A stretch of 64,000 nucleotides of DNA from JBGTFE01 sp036403235 (GTDB taxonomy: Bacteria > Acidobacteriota > Blastocatellia > Pyrinomonadales > Pyrinomonadaceae): the NCBI GenBank assembly GCA_036403235.1, contig DASWRI010000042.1:15752-79751 (forward strand), written 5' to 3'. This document shows, in pieces, positions 26,834-35,458 of this stretch; the stretch's first letter is position 1; each line of letters opens with the position of its first letter. The translations under genes were made by a program, and so were the position numbers. The notes below the pieces were generated by a model. It worked only from the letters and a program-made list of their open reading frames with translations. It searched no databases and had not been told where the DNA came from.

Positions 26834-27856
26834 TCAGCTTTTGCTTTTTAACCTCTCGTCAATAATTTCACACCAGATATGACCGATTGTGATATGAGCC
26901 TCTTGTATTCTAGCAGTTCTCTCGGCAGGAATTAAAATACAGTTATCGCAAAGCGCCGCCAGCTTTTTTCCGCTCGCACCGGTTAAACCGATTACTTTGC
27001 AATCGTTTGCGCGCGCCCGCATAACGGCTGAGATAACATTCGGCGAATTTCCGCTGGTGCTGATGGCGATTAAAACGTCGCCCGGGCGGGCGTGAGCCTC
27101 GACCTGGCGGGCAAAAATTTTCTCGAAACCGTAATCATTGGCGAGCGCCGTTAAAGCTGAAGTGTCGGTCGTTAAAGCGATTGCCGGAAGCGCGACCCGT
27201 TCGGTTTCGTATCGCCCGACGAATTCGGCCGCGATATGCTGCGCGTCGGCGGCGCTTCCGCCGTTTCCGCAGATTAAAATTTTATTTCCGCTCGAAACAG
27301 CGTCAAAAAGCATTTCCGCGCAATCCGAAATTTGCTCAACCTGTGTCTCAGCAATTAGCTTAAATAATTCTACATGAGCATTTAAAGAGTTTTCTATTAG
27401 ATTTCCCTTTAAATGTAAAATTTTCTTTGAAATGTCTCCGTACGAAGATTCATCTTTGATTTTTTCGACGATACGGCTCGAAGAAAATCCTTCTTTTAAA
27501 GGCATCGAAAAAACTTCGCCGCCGTTTCTTAAGACAAAATCCGCACCGATAATTTCATTTTCAGCCCAATCTCCGCCTTTAACTAGAACATCCGGATTGA
27601 TTTCTTCAATCAGCCGGGCGGGCGTCGTTTCGTCGAATATTCTTACTTCGTCAACCGCTTTCAGGCTCTCTAAAATCGTTTTTCTGTCCGTCTCGTTTAC
27701 AAACGGGCGATTTACGCCTTTGATAGTGCGAACCGATTTATCGCTGTTGATGCCGACGATTAATTTTGTCCCGAGAGCGCGGGCGCGTTCGAGCAAATCG
27801 ATATGCCCGGGATGAATTATGTCGAAACAGCCGTTTGTAAAGACGATTTTTTCCAT
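26834..27856 (-). CDS. Heptose-1-phosphate adenylyltransferase / GmhA isomerase fusion
   Basis: A 340-residue fusion. Residues 1-135 are the HldE C-terminal-type cytidylyltransferase-fold domain (FTNGCFDIIH15PGH18, then DVLVKGGDW and FSSSRIVEKI). Residues 145-340 are a SIS-fold sedoheptulose-7-phosphate isomerase with GNGGSAADAQ and all four zinc ligands in GmhA spacing (H207, E211, Q318, H326). It therefore joins the first and fourth steps of ADP-heptose synthesis in one chain; the kinase is the next gene. GmhB and HldD are not in the window. The usual fusion in bacteria is kinase-adenylyltransferase, so this pairing is uncommon to my knowledge. Confidence 0.92.
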   Translation of the reverse strand: MEKIVFTNGCFDIIHPGHIDLLERARALGTKLIVGINSDKSVRTIKGVNRPFVNETDRKTILESLKAVDEVRIFDETTPARLIEEINPDVLVKGGDWAENEIIGADFVLRNGGEVFSMPLKEGFSSSRIVEKIKDESSYGDISKKILHLKGNLIENSLNAHVELFKLIAETQVEQISDCAEMLFDAVSSGNKILICGNGGSAADAQHIAAEFVGRYETERVALPAIALTTDTSALTALANDYGFEKIFARQVEAHARPGDVLIAISTSGNSPNVISAVMRARANDCKVIGLTGASGKKLAALCDNCILIPAERTARIQEAHITIGHIWCEIIDERLKSKS

Positions 27857-27888
27857 ATCAAGTTATTTTAGATAGTTTTAATCAGGGT

Positions 27889-28938
27889 TTACAAAGCCGA
27901 ATGTTTAGTTTGCGGGCGAATGCGAAAAGTTTGATTGTCCTCGTTGACGCCGACGACATGAAAATAAAGCTCGTTTTCAAGATTGTTAACGCACGGAAAA
28001 TGAATCGTGCCCCACATAAAAAGCGTTCCGTGCCATAAATCTTTTTTAAATTTAATAATTTCGCAGGTATTGTCTTCGGCATCAATGTACCAGAGCGCTG
28101 CAACCTTTTCCTTTTGACTCGGCGCGTTTTCAGCGGTTGATGTAAAAAATAAATTTTCTCCCAGTTGTTTAGAATAAAAAATAGTTCCGCTGACTTCGCC
28201 CAGATTTTTTCTTTCCAGACTTTCACGATTTACCTTGTAAATATGATTGGCGCGAAATTCCGCGTCTGTTCCGTAGTAAAAATATTTTCTATCGAACAAG
28301 ATACTGACGGCGCGCCACGTTTCATCGCCTTGGCCAACTATTTCCGTTGTTTTAAATCCATCAGACGAGCGCAAAATCTGACATTCTTTTTCTTTGTCGC
28401 CGGTTAGGCAAAAGACGGATTTTGTAAATTTGTCAAAATAAAGTCCGTGAATATGTCTTATCGAGCCCGGCGGGAAAGTATATACAACTTCGAGCGCTTC
28501 ACTTCCCTTAGAATATTTATAAACTCGCATCAAGCCGCGCTCCTCGTTGGCAAGATACTCTCCGAAAAAAATGTTTCCGCTTTCATCAACCGCGTACGCC
28601 GAGCGCAAAACGCGACAGGGCCTGATGAGTCCTTTTAATTCTATATATTTTCCGTTGCGGATAATTCCAACCGTCTTGTCGAAAGTTACAAACAATTCGC
28701 CGTTTTCCGTCGGAATAACGTTTGTCACCATAAAGCGCAGAAGTCTCTGCGCCAAACGGAAACTGCTCGCAACCTGTTTCCAGAAAGGCGCTTCGATAAC
28801 AGCGATTTCCTCAAAAGGCGGCTTTAGTGAGCTTGAATGGAAAAGTCGATTACGGCGGGAGAGATAAAAATTGTCAGTTTCGGCCCACTCGACGGTGTAG
28901 CCGCGCAATTCGGGAACATTTTCAACCGTCCAGTTCAT
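27889..28938 (-). CDS. Hypothetical beta-propeller-like protein of the polysaccharide locus
   Basis: A 349-residue protein without signal peptide that I cannot place in a named family. Its sequence consists of short alternating beta-type segments with propeller-like features: an Asp-box-like SSDGFK, AVDESGNIFFGEY, HIHGLYFDKFTKSVFCLTGD and YYGTDAEFRANHIYKVN. It begins 6 nt after the carbamoyltransferase stop, so the two are probably translated together; a role in recognising or modifying the polymer is only inference. Confidence 0.7.
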   Translation of the reverse strand: MNWTVENVPELRGYTVEWAETDNFYLSRRNRLFHSSSLKPPFEEIAVIEAPFWKQVASSFRLAQRLLRFMVTNVIPTENGELFVTFDKTVGIIRNGKYIELKGLIRPCRVLRSAYAVDESGNIFFGEYLANEERGLMRVYKYSKGSEALEVVYTFPPGSIRHIHGLYFDKFTKSVFCLTGDKEKECQILRSSDGFKTTEIVGQGDETWRAVSILFDRKYFYYGTDAEFRANHIYKVNRESLERKNLGEVSGTIFYSKQLGENLFFTSTAENAPSQKEKVAALWYIDAEDNTCEIIKFKKDLWHGTLFMWGTIHFPCVNNLENELYFHVVGVNEDNQTFRIRPQTKHSAL

Positions 28939-28944
28939 AAAAAT

Positions 28945-30678
28945 TTAATCGTTTTTCCGGCAGAAAAAAGAACCGATGACGAGAATATCCATTTTTGTGC
29001 GCAGAAAACACTCGATTGCTTCAAAAGGCTGGCAGACAATCGGCTCGTTCTCGTTAAAGCTCGTGTTCAAAATAACCGGGATTCCGGTTTTTGATTCGAA
29101 TTTTTTTATCAAATCGTAATAAAGCGGATTTTCGTCGCGCGCGACCGTCTGAAGCCTTCCCGTGTCGTCAACGTGATTGACGGCGGAGAGCCGCTCGCGC
29201 CACTCGGGACGAATTTTATAAACGTGCAGCATAAACGGCGACGGATGGCCCTGCTCGAAAATTTCCGTCTGACGCTCCTGCAAAACCGAAGGCGCAAACG
29301 GGCGAAACCATTCTCGATGCTTGATGCGCGCATTTAAAATGTCCTTCATATTCGGAAAACCAGGATGCGCGATAATCGAGCGATTGCCGAGCGCGCGCGG
29401 CCCCCATTCCATTTTTCCCTGAAACCAGCCGATGACGTTTCCGTTTTTGACTTCCTCGGCGGTGACGTCTAAAAGCTGTTCGCGGTCGAGCTCCCGGTAG
29501 GAAATTTTGTATCGGTCGAGCTCCGATTTTATGACCGAATCGGAAAATTCGTTGCCAAGATACGAGTTTTTCATTACCCAGCGCTTGTCTTCCTTCAAAA
29601 TCGAATTGCTGACGTAAAGCGCCGCGCCGATTGCCAGCCCGTCGTCGCCTGCCGCCGGTTGAATGCATGTTTCGCGAAAAGGCGTTTCAATCAGAGCTTT
29701 GCCGTTAGCGACGCTGTTGAGCGCGCAGCCGCCGGCCATCGAGATTTTTTCGGTCGGAACGAGCTTATGCAGAGAATTGAGCAGATACATATAATATTTC
29801 TCGAAAACTCTCTGCAAACCGAACGCGACGTCTTCATCGCGCTGTGTAATTTCCGCGTATTTTTCGCGCGGCTCGCCCAATTCCTTGATAAATTTGTCGG
29901 AATACAGGCGATGCACGACCATTTCGCCTTCGTCGTTTATTTCCATTCCCTGATTTGCGCCGAAAGGCAGAAAATATTCGGGACTGAGCTCAAAACCATT
30001 TTCGGTCGGCTTTAGCATTTTTTCAAAAAAATCATGATAAACGTCCGTACCGAGCGGCGCGAGCCCCATAACTTTGCCTTCGTCGCCGTATTTCGGATAA
30101 CCGATAAACTGGCAGACCGCCGTGTAAAGCGTGCCGAGCGAATGCGGCACGAAAATCTTCTTTAACGGCCGGATTTCCGAGCCGACGCATTCGGTCAGCA
30201 TGCACGAGACAAAATCGCCCGAGCCGTCAATTGTAATTCCGGCGCATTTTTCCCATTCGGAAACAAAATACGCGCTCGCCGTGTGTGCGAGGTGATGCTC
30301 GACGTTGTATGTTTTGAAATTTAATTGGCGCGCATCGATTTCGCATTCCGAAGCGATGAGAGATTTCAAATCGTCGAAAGTCTTGCTTTTCGTGCGCATC
30401 CGCGCGAGATTCAGAAGCTTTGTCGGATGACGAAGCGCAAATTCCAGTTTTTTATGCAGATTGGCCGAAGAATCGCGACCGACGGCGACGGCATCGATGT
30501 CGGAAAAATTCAGATTCGTGATTTCCAGACATTTTTGTATCGAAAGCTTCGGAAATCCGGCGTAATATTTGACCCGGTTGAGTCTTTCTTCGGCAAGCGC
30601 GACAACCGGCTCGCCGTCAATGATAATCGCGGCAGACGAACCCGCGTGAAATGTATTGATTCCTAAAATAACGCTCAT
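28945..30678 (-). CDS. Carbamoyltransferase (NodU/CmcH family)
   Basis: A 577-residue O-carbamoyltransferase. The N-terminal ASKHA-type domain shows LGINTFHAGSSAAI and NVEHHLAHTASAYF, the middle GGCALNSVANGK and QPAAGDDGLAIGAALY, and the C-terminal YrdC-like part EWGPRALGNRSIIAHP and VILNTSFNENEPIV. It makes carbamoyl-adenylate from carbamoyl phosphate and ATP and transfers it to a hydroxyl, here probably a sugar of the repeat unit given the context. Length is normal for the family. Confidence 0.93.
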   Translation of the reverse strand: MSVILGINTFHAGSSAAIIIDGEPVVALAEERLNRVKYYAGFPKLSIQKCLEITNLNFSDIDAVAVGRDSSANLHKKLEFALRHPTKLLNLARMRTKSKTFDDLKSLIASECEIDARQLNFKTYNVEHHLAHTASAYFVSEWEKCAGITIDGSGDFVSCMLTECVGSEIRPLKKIFVPHSLGTLYTAVCQFIGYPKYGDEGKVMGLAPLGTDVYHDFFEKMLKPTENGFELSPEYFLPFGANQGMEINDEGEMVVHRLYSDKFIKELGEPREKYAEITQRDEDVAFGLQRVFEKYYMYLLNSLHKLVPTEKISMAGGCALNSVANGKALIETPFRETCIQPAAGDDGLAIGAALYVSNSILKEDKRWVMKNSYLGNEFSDSVIKSELDRYKISYRELDREQLLDVTAEEVKNGNVIGWFQGKMEWGPRALGNRSIIAHPGFPNMKDILNARIKHREWFRPFAPSVLQERQTEIFEQGHPSPFMLHVYKIRPEWRERLSAVNHVDDTGRLQTVARDENPLYYDLIKKFESKTGIPVILNTSFNENEPIVCQPFEAIECFLRTKMDILVIGSFFCRKND

Positions 30679-30692
30679 TATTCAAATTTGAG

Positions 30693-30755
30693 GTTTCAGG
30701 TTTCAAATTTCAGGTTTCAGAAAAAACTTGAAACTTGAAACTCGAGACATGAAAC
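30693..30755. repeat. Heptad-unit palindrome (GTTTCAR type)
   Basis: Four 7-base units (GTTTCAG, GTTTCAA, ATTTCAG, GTTTCAG; 30693-30720), an A6 loop, then four inverted units (TTGAAAC, TTGAAAC, TCGAGAC, ATGAAAC; 30728-30755). It fills the gap between a methyltransferase stop and the carbamoyltransferase start. No T-run follows in the direction of the operon. Confidence 0.8.
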
Positions 30756-30759
30756 TATT

Positions 30760-31737
30760 TTATTTCTGATTTTTAGATTCCAGATAAACGCTGTCGGCGA
30801 CTTTTACCATCGGCGAAATTATTTTGCTGATTTTGCGCAGCGCTTCCGACGAATGAACGACGACTTTATACGGCAACGGTAGCAAATCGACGTCGGATTT
30901 TTGAATTCCGAGACCGAAATAGCAATCGGTCGTCATCTCTGTTTCGCCGAAACTTTCCTCAAAAAAACCTGTCAATTCCGAAGGCGTCCAATATCTGACT
31001 TCAAAGCCGACGCCTTCGGTAAAACCTCGCCGCCAGTGGTTGTAAAACGAGCGAATGCCGTATTTATTCGGCATCTGCACAAAAATTTTACCGTTTTTTT
31101 TTACCGTCCGACCGATTTCCCGGAGTGATGTTTTGGCATTTTCCTTGCTGAAATGCTGCAAAACGCTGTAGGAAAATCCGACGTCGAAAGCGTCGTCGGC
31201 AAACGGCAGAAAGCGCGCGTCGCCGACGACAAAATCCGCTTCCGCGTTGAGTTGTTTTGAAACTCTGCGCGCGGCCAGAACGGCGTCGAGACTCGGGTCG
31301 AGGCCGACCGGCTTATAATTTTTAAGCGCGGCGGCGATTGACCATCTTCCCCAATTGCAGCCGACGTCGAGCAGCCTTTCCCCGTTTCCCTCGGGCAGGC
31401 GAAAATTCGGAATCGGGTAACGCTTTAATTTATGTTGCACCGGAAAATAAAGATTGCCGGAGGTATAGGGAATTTCGCCCTGAACAAATTCGTCGACTTC
31501 GTTTATTCGTCCCGCGCCGTTTATCGATTTTTGTGTTTCCGATTTATAAGCCGCCACTTTTTCCAGCGTTCTCGTGATGTAATCGTGTGTTGTTTCGACA
31601 TCATCGACGAGCATTACCGGGACGTCTTCGACAATCGGGTAAGAATGATTTTTCTCGCAAACCAGCTTATCGTCTTTGATTTCTAATTTTGCTTTATCGC
31701 GCGGACAGACGAGGTGGCTTTTCAACCATTCATTCAT
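30760..31737 (-). CDS. SAM-dependent methyltransferase with Trm112-like N-terminus
   Basis: A 325-residue protein. Residues 5-45 resemble a Trm112/zinc-ribbon element (LVCPRDKAKL, LVCEKNHSYPIVEDVPVML), but each CxxC keeps only one cysteine (C11, C27), so metal binding is doubtful. A class I methyltransferase domain follows with LLDVGCNWGRWSIAAALKNY, PVGLDPS and FSYSVLQHF. It probably methylates a sugar or lipid-linked intermediate. It is followed after a heptad palindrome by the carbamoyltransferase gene. Confidence 0.85.
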   Translation of the reverse strand: MNEWLKSHLVCPRDKAKLEIKDDKLVCEKNHSYPIVEDVPVMLVDDVETTHDYITRTLEKVAAYKSETQKSINGAGRINEVDEFVQGEIPYTSGNLYFPVQHKLKRYPIPNFRLPEGNGERLLDVGCNWGRWSIAAALKNYKPVGLDPSLDAVLAARRVSKQLNAEADFVVGDARFLPFADDAFDVGFSYSVLQHFSKENAKTSLREIGRTVKKNGKIFVQMPNKYGIRSFYNHWRRGFTEGVGFEVRYWTPSELTGFFEESFGETEMTTDCYFGLGIQKSDVDLLPLPYKVVVHSSEALRKISKIISPMVKVADSVYLESKNQK

Positions 31738-31801
31738 AACAATTCCCTACAAACAGAAGATTTAGTGTATTTTAATGCGTCTTTTTTTACAAATTGAATA
31801 T

Positions 31802-32557
31802 TTAATACAAATCCTTCCGTTTTTTCTGAAAGAAAAGCAAAACGCCGTCAAAGCCGTGCTGACTGAATCGAACCTGACAGTTATGACAATCATTCTGCTG
31901 CAAAATCAACATCAGTTGATTCAGATTGTATAAATAAATCGGAATCAGAGGCTCGTTTCTTTTTCTTAAAACCACGTTTCGCAATTTGTAAAAAACGGGT
32001 AAGTCACGGTAAACGGAGAATCTTAATTTTTGCGCGCGCGTCGAAACGCTGTCCGCATACGTAACGTGCAGTACGCCGATGCCGTCTTCGGAAAGCATCT
32101 CGACCATCCTTTGGAAAATTCCGACGCCGATTTTTGGCTTGATGTGCTGGAAAACGACAATCGAATGAATAAAATCAAATGCGCCCGTAACTTTCGAGAT
32201 TGTATCGTCGCCTTTGACGAAAGAGACGTTTTTAACGCCGAAACGCTCGGCGTTTTTCTGCGCGACGTGAAGCATACTCGTCGAAATGTCGACGCCCACG
32301 GTCTCTTGGCTTCTTTTGGCAATCGGCAAAGTCATCCGGGCGACGCCGCAGCCGAAATCGAGAGCCCGTTTCGGCTGAAAATCCGCGAGGAAATGTTCTT
32401 CGATTTCTCGCCAGATTGTTTTTATATAATCTTCGCCGCGTTCAAAAAAGAGCTTTATTTTTTCTTCGTCGAGGTCTTCAGACCTCATTTCCGAAATCGT
32501 ATTGACGGCAAAATACGGGTCGTTTTCGCCGAAATATTCCCAGATGCTGTCACTCAT
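31802..32557 (-). CDS. SAM-dependent methyltransferase
   Basis: A 251-residue class I methyltransferase with ALDFGCGVARMTLPIA (SAM loop), ETVGVDIS and FIHSIVVFQHI. It overlaps the polymerase-like gene upstream by 4 nt, so it is coupled with polymer assembly genes; the acceptor is not predictable. Confidence 0.85.
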   Translation of the reverse strand: MSDSIWEYFGENDPYFAVNTISEMRSEDLDEEKIKLFFERGEDYIKTIWREIEEHFLADFQPKRALDFGCGVARMTLPIAKRSQETVGVDISTSMLHVAQKNAERFGVKNVSFVKGDDTISKVTGAFDFIHSIVVFQHIKPKIGVGIFQRMVEMLSEDGIGVLHVTYADSVSTRAQKLRFSVYRDLPVFYKLRNVVLRKRNEPLIPIYLYNLNQLMLILQQNDCHNCQVRFSQHGFDGVLLFFQKKRKDLY

Positions 32558-34080
32558 TGAGTTTGTCGCCCTCTACTTTTTACAATTAAATTTACGATGA
32601 ACAAACTTATCGCCAATATAAACAGCGTTCTTATTACCGAAGGGAAAATCGTCGCAAAAAAAGCCTCGTAGGAAACAACCGTCAAAAGCGGAAAATACGC
32701 CACTTTTTTCCATAAAGCCGGATGCGGCGTGTCAATCAGCAGCGCGTAAATCAGACGCAGATAAATTCCCAGCACGAGCATGCCGAGCGGCACGCCGAAC
32801 GGCCCGAAATTTCTCAGAAGGTCGCCGAACGGCGAAATCGCAAACGAGTTTTCGCCGTAATTAAAATATAAATCGCTGTAGGCGCGCGCGTCCGAGGTCG
32901 GCGGCTTATCCGACCATACAAAACGCGGGATAAACGAAGTCAAAGCATCGTTTACGATATTATTTTCCAGCCCGTAGCTTGCTTCATAAGGCGCGAGCTT
33001 TTCGTAATTTGCCACGACGACGCCGAGCGAGCTCAAATTTTCAACGCGGTCGGCCAAGCTCTGCGCATTGTTTTGAATGATAATTACAGGGTCTTCGTTC
33101 GACAGATAATCGAGCGTCGCGCCGATTTGCCCGATATAATCGCCCGCGTTCATACGCGCTTCCGAGCCTTTTATATTGCGGAAAGTCGTTCCGTAAATGA
33201 CGCCGATACAAACCGCGATTGCCAGCAAAAACCCGAATATAAGCGAGTATTGCCATCTCAGGCGACGGCCTGAGTATTGAAAGGCCATCGCAATCGGGTA
33301 CATACTTATCAACAAACTGCTGCGACTGCCGAGAAGCGCCATCCTGAGCGGGAGAAACAAAATCAGAATCGTTAAAACGATGTAATAAATTCCGGTTTTT
33401 TTCTTTGCGCCGAAGATTGCAAACCAGAGCAGAATATTTCCTTCGGACAAAAGAATAATGAGAAAATACAAAAGTCCGTCAAACATGCTGATTTCGGTGA
33501 CGCGCTGAAATCCCATAATTCCCTGAACAAAACCGAGAATATTGATTCCGATTCCGGCGGCCAGAAGCACGATTCCCGCAATCCAAACCTGCGAGGGGTC
33601 CCATTGCCATTTTGGAAGTCGCGGCTCGAGCTTACCGGCCAGATATTTCCCAATCGGCAAAGCAAAACCGACGGTCAGGCCTAAAAATCCGGCGGCGATA
33701 TAAACGAGCGTCAGCGGTAAATTGTATTCCGGGTCTTCGATAAAAGACATAAAATACGGCTTTACCCAATCGAACGAGATGATTACCCCGCCGAACACGA
33801 ACGCCGGAAAAACATATGTCCAGGCTGCAAAAACGAGCGGGTGAAACGGGTCGAATTGCTTTTTATAAAATAAATATGCGCTCGGCGCGAGAACGACGAT
33901 GCCCGCTAAAAACGCCCACGGAAGCAAATAAAAGCTTTTTAGAGATTCGCCCAGACCGTTTTCATACCAAACAAAACTCAAGCCCAAAATTACGACCAAT
34001 CCCCAGAGCACCAGAATCGGAACCAGAATATTCCCGCGTTTTTCCGGTCTTAAATTTATTTTATTTAGATTTGCAGCCAT
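32554..34080 (-). CDS. Wzy-like O-antigen/repeat-unit polymerase
   Basis: A 508-residue membrane protein with about 12 hydrophobic segments and one large hydrophilic loop (about residues 290-410) containing the SFIPRFVWSDKPPT stretch, a motif type seen in oligosaccharide repeat-unit polymerases. It should link flipped repeat units at the periplasmic face. Its place between methyltransferase genes and near the flippase supports this. Wzy sequences are very divergent, so the call rests on topology, motif and context. Confidence 0.78.
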   Translation of the reverse strand: MAANLNKINLRPEKRGNILVPILVLWGLVVILGLSFVWYENGLGESLKSFYLLPWAFLAGIVVLAPSAYLFYKKQFDPFHPLVFAAWTYVFPAFVFGGVIISFDWVKPYFMSFIEDPEYNLPLTLVYIAAGFLGLTVGFALPIGKYLAGKLEPRLPKWQWDPSQVWIAGIVLLAAGIGINILGFVQGIMGFQRVTEISMFDGLLYFLIILLSEGNILLWFAIFGAKKKTGIYYIVLTILILFLPLRMALLGSRSSLLISMYPIAMAFQYSGRRLRWQYSLIFGFLLAIAVCIGVIYGTTFRNIKGSEARMNAGDYIGQIGATLDYLSNEDPVIIIQNNAQSLADRVENLSSLGVVVANYEKLAPYEASYGLENNIVNDALTSFIPRFVWSDKPPTSDARAYSDLYFNYGENSFAISPFGDLLRNFGPFGVPLGMLVLGIYLRLIYALLIDTPHPALWKKVAYFPLLTVVSYEAFFATIFPSVIRTLFILAISLFIVNLIVKSRGRQTQ

Positions 34081-34082
34081 TT

Positions 34083-34781
34083 TTACTTCAAACGAGCAAC
34101 GATAATTCTACTTTCGGCTCCCTTTTCGCCTTTCAAAAAAGGATTCAGCAATTTTGCGGCGATTGCGGTGATTTTAACTTTTAAATTCGTCCCTTCGGCC
34201 TGAACCTGCGGGTTAAATATTTCCCGGATTATCTCAAAACCGGCTTCTTCGAGAAGCATATCGAGCTTCCACTTGAAAATCGGCGTAATGTGCGCCGGAC
34301 GCACCGTCTCGTATTCACCGAATGAATTTAAACGCCCCGTGTATAAAAAAATCAAGCGCGACAAAATCGCTTCGACATTCGGCGTCGTCACAAAGAAAAA
34401 TCCGCCCGGCTTTAACAATTTTGCACATTCCCTTGCAAATCTGAAAGGATTTTCCAGGTGTTCGATTATCTCGATGGCAACGACGGCGTCAAATTCATTA
34501 TCGCTATTCAGGATTTTTTCGGCAAATTCGCTGTCGAGGTTTTGTATCTGTAAATCGATTTCTTCTACTTTCCAGTTGTCGCGACTTGCGTCAACGGCCA
34601 GAACTTCGTGCCCGAGCTCTTTTAATTTAACGGAAAAAGCGCCTTCGCCCGCCGCCAAATCGACGACCCGGCCGGGCGCTGGAAGATATTTCCGAATTAA
34701 TTCAAAAACAATCTCATGCGTGCCGATTCCGGCCATCGAAGCCGGTGCGTTTACAGATTTTTCGTTTGCTGCATTTTCCAT
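34083..34781 (-). CDS. SAM-dependent methyltransferase
   Basis: A 232-residue class I methyltransferase: GRVVDLAAGEGAFSVKLKEL, EVLAVDAS and DAVVAIEIIEHLENPFRFA. The ATG at 34781 shares one base with the upstream TGA stop (TGATG), preferred over an in-frame TTG at 34805. It ends 2 nt before the polymerase gene. Confidence 0.85.
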   Translation of the reverse strand: MENAANEKSVNAPASMAGIGTHEIVFELIRKYLPAPGRVVDLAAGEGAFSVKLKELGHEVLAVDASRDNWKVEEIDLQIQNLDSEFAEKILNSDNEFDAVVAIEIIEHLENPFRFARECAKLLKPGGFFFVTTPNVEAILSRLIFLYTGRLNSFGEYETVRPAHITPIFKWKLDMLLEEAGFEIIREIFNPQVQAEGTNLKVKITAIAAKLLNPFLKGEKGAESRIIVARLK

Positions 34782-35458
34782 CAAATTTCTTTTTCCAAAC
34801 CGCAAACCGCAATCACGCCGTCGCTCAACTGCGGCGAAAATTTCACGCAGACGTCGTTAAAAAAATTATAAAACCAGCGATTAAACGGCCTATGTTCCGT
34901 CCCGATATCATAAAAATAAAAATCTTTGACGGCGAGATTTTCTCGTTTAAGAATCAGGCTCAAAGTTTTATACGAATAATACGCGACGTGGTCGGGATGA
35001 ACCGGCTCGTTCGCGCCGCCTTTCCCGCGCAGGCCGTAAATCAAAAATCTCAGGGCCGAATAAGCGTTTACGGTCGTCACGACAAGGCTCGTTTCCGCGT
35101 TCATAAAACGCTGTATGCCCCGTAGAAAAAGTCCCGGATTTGCCAGATGCTCAATCATTTCTCCGGCGACGATGACGTCGAAAGTCTCTGAAAGCGCGAC
35201 TTCTTCGAGCTTTTCCAAATCGGCGCGATAAAGATTTTTGCCGCCCGCCGCGCTTAAAATATCAAGGCCTTCCTGGTCAAAATCAAATCCGTATAACTCG
35301 TTGCAGTTTTTTTCCAAATCAAAATGCAGAAGCATCTCGTTTTCAATCGATTCTTTCGTATATGGAAAATTCGTGCAGCCGAGATGCAGAACCTTTTTTC
35401 CGGCGCAAATCTTTTTTATAAATTCGACGCGCTGAACCAGCGCAAATTTTTCCTGCAT
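34781..35458 (-). CDS. SAM-dependent methyltransferase
   Basis: A 225-residue class I methyltransferase with KVLHLGCTNFPYT (SAM loop), YGFDFDQEGLDIL and DVIVAGEMIEHLANPGLFL. It is immediately downstream of the flippase gene (adjacent bases) and coupled to the next methyltransferase by a TGATG junction. The substrate is probably a sugar hydroxyl. Confidence 0.85.
   Translation of the reverse strand: MQEKFALVQRVEFIKKICAGKKVLHLGCTNFPYTKESIENEMLLHFDLEKNCNELYGFDFDQEGLDILSAAGGKNLYRADLEKLEEVALSETFDVIVAGEMIEHLANPGLFLRGIQRFMNAETSLVVTTVNAYSALRFLIYGLRGKGGANEPVHPDHVAYYSYKTLSLILKRENLAVKDFYFYDIGTEHRPFNRWFYNFFNDVCVKFSPQLSDGVIAVCGLEKEI

Noticed and set aside
30679..30759. CRISPR-like array from repeated GTTTCA units
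   Set aside because: Units are contiguous heptamers in inverted arms with no unique spacers.
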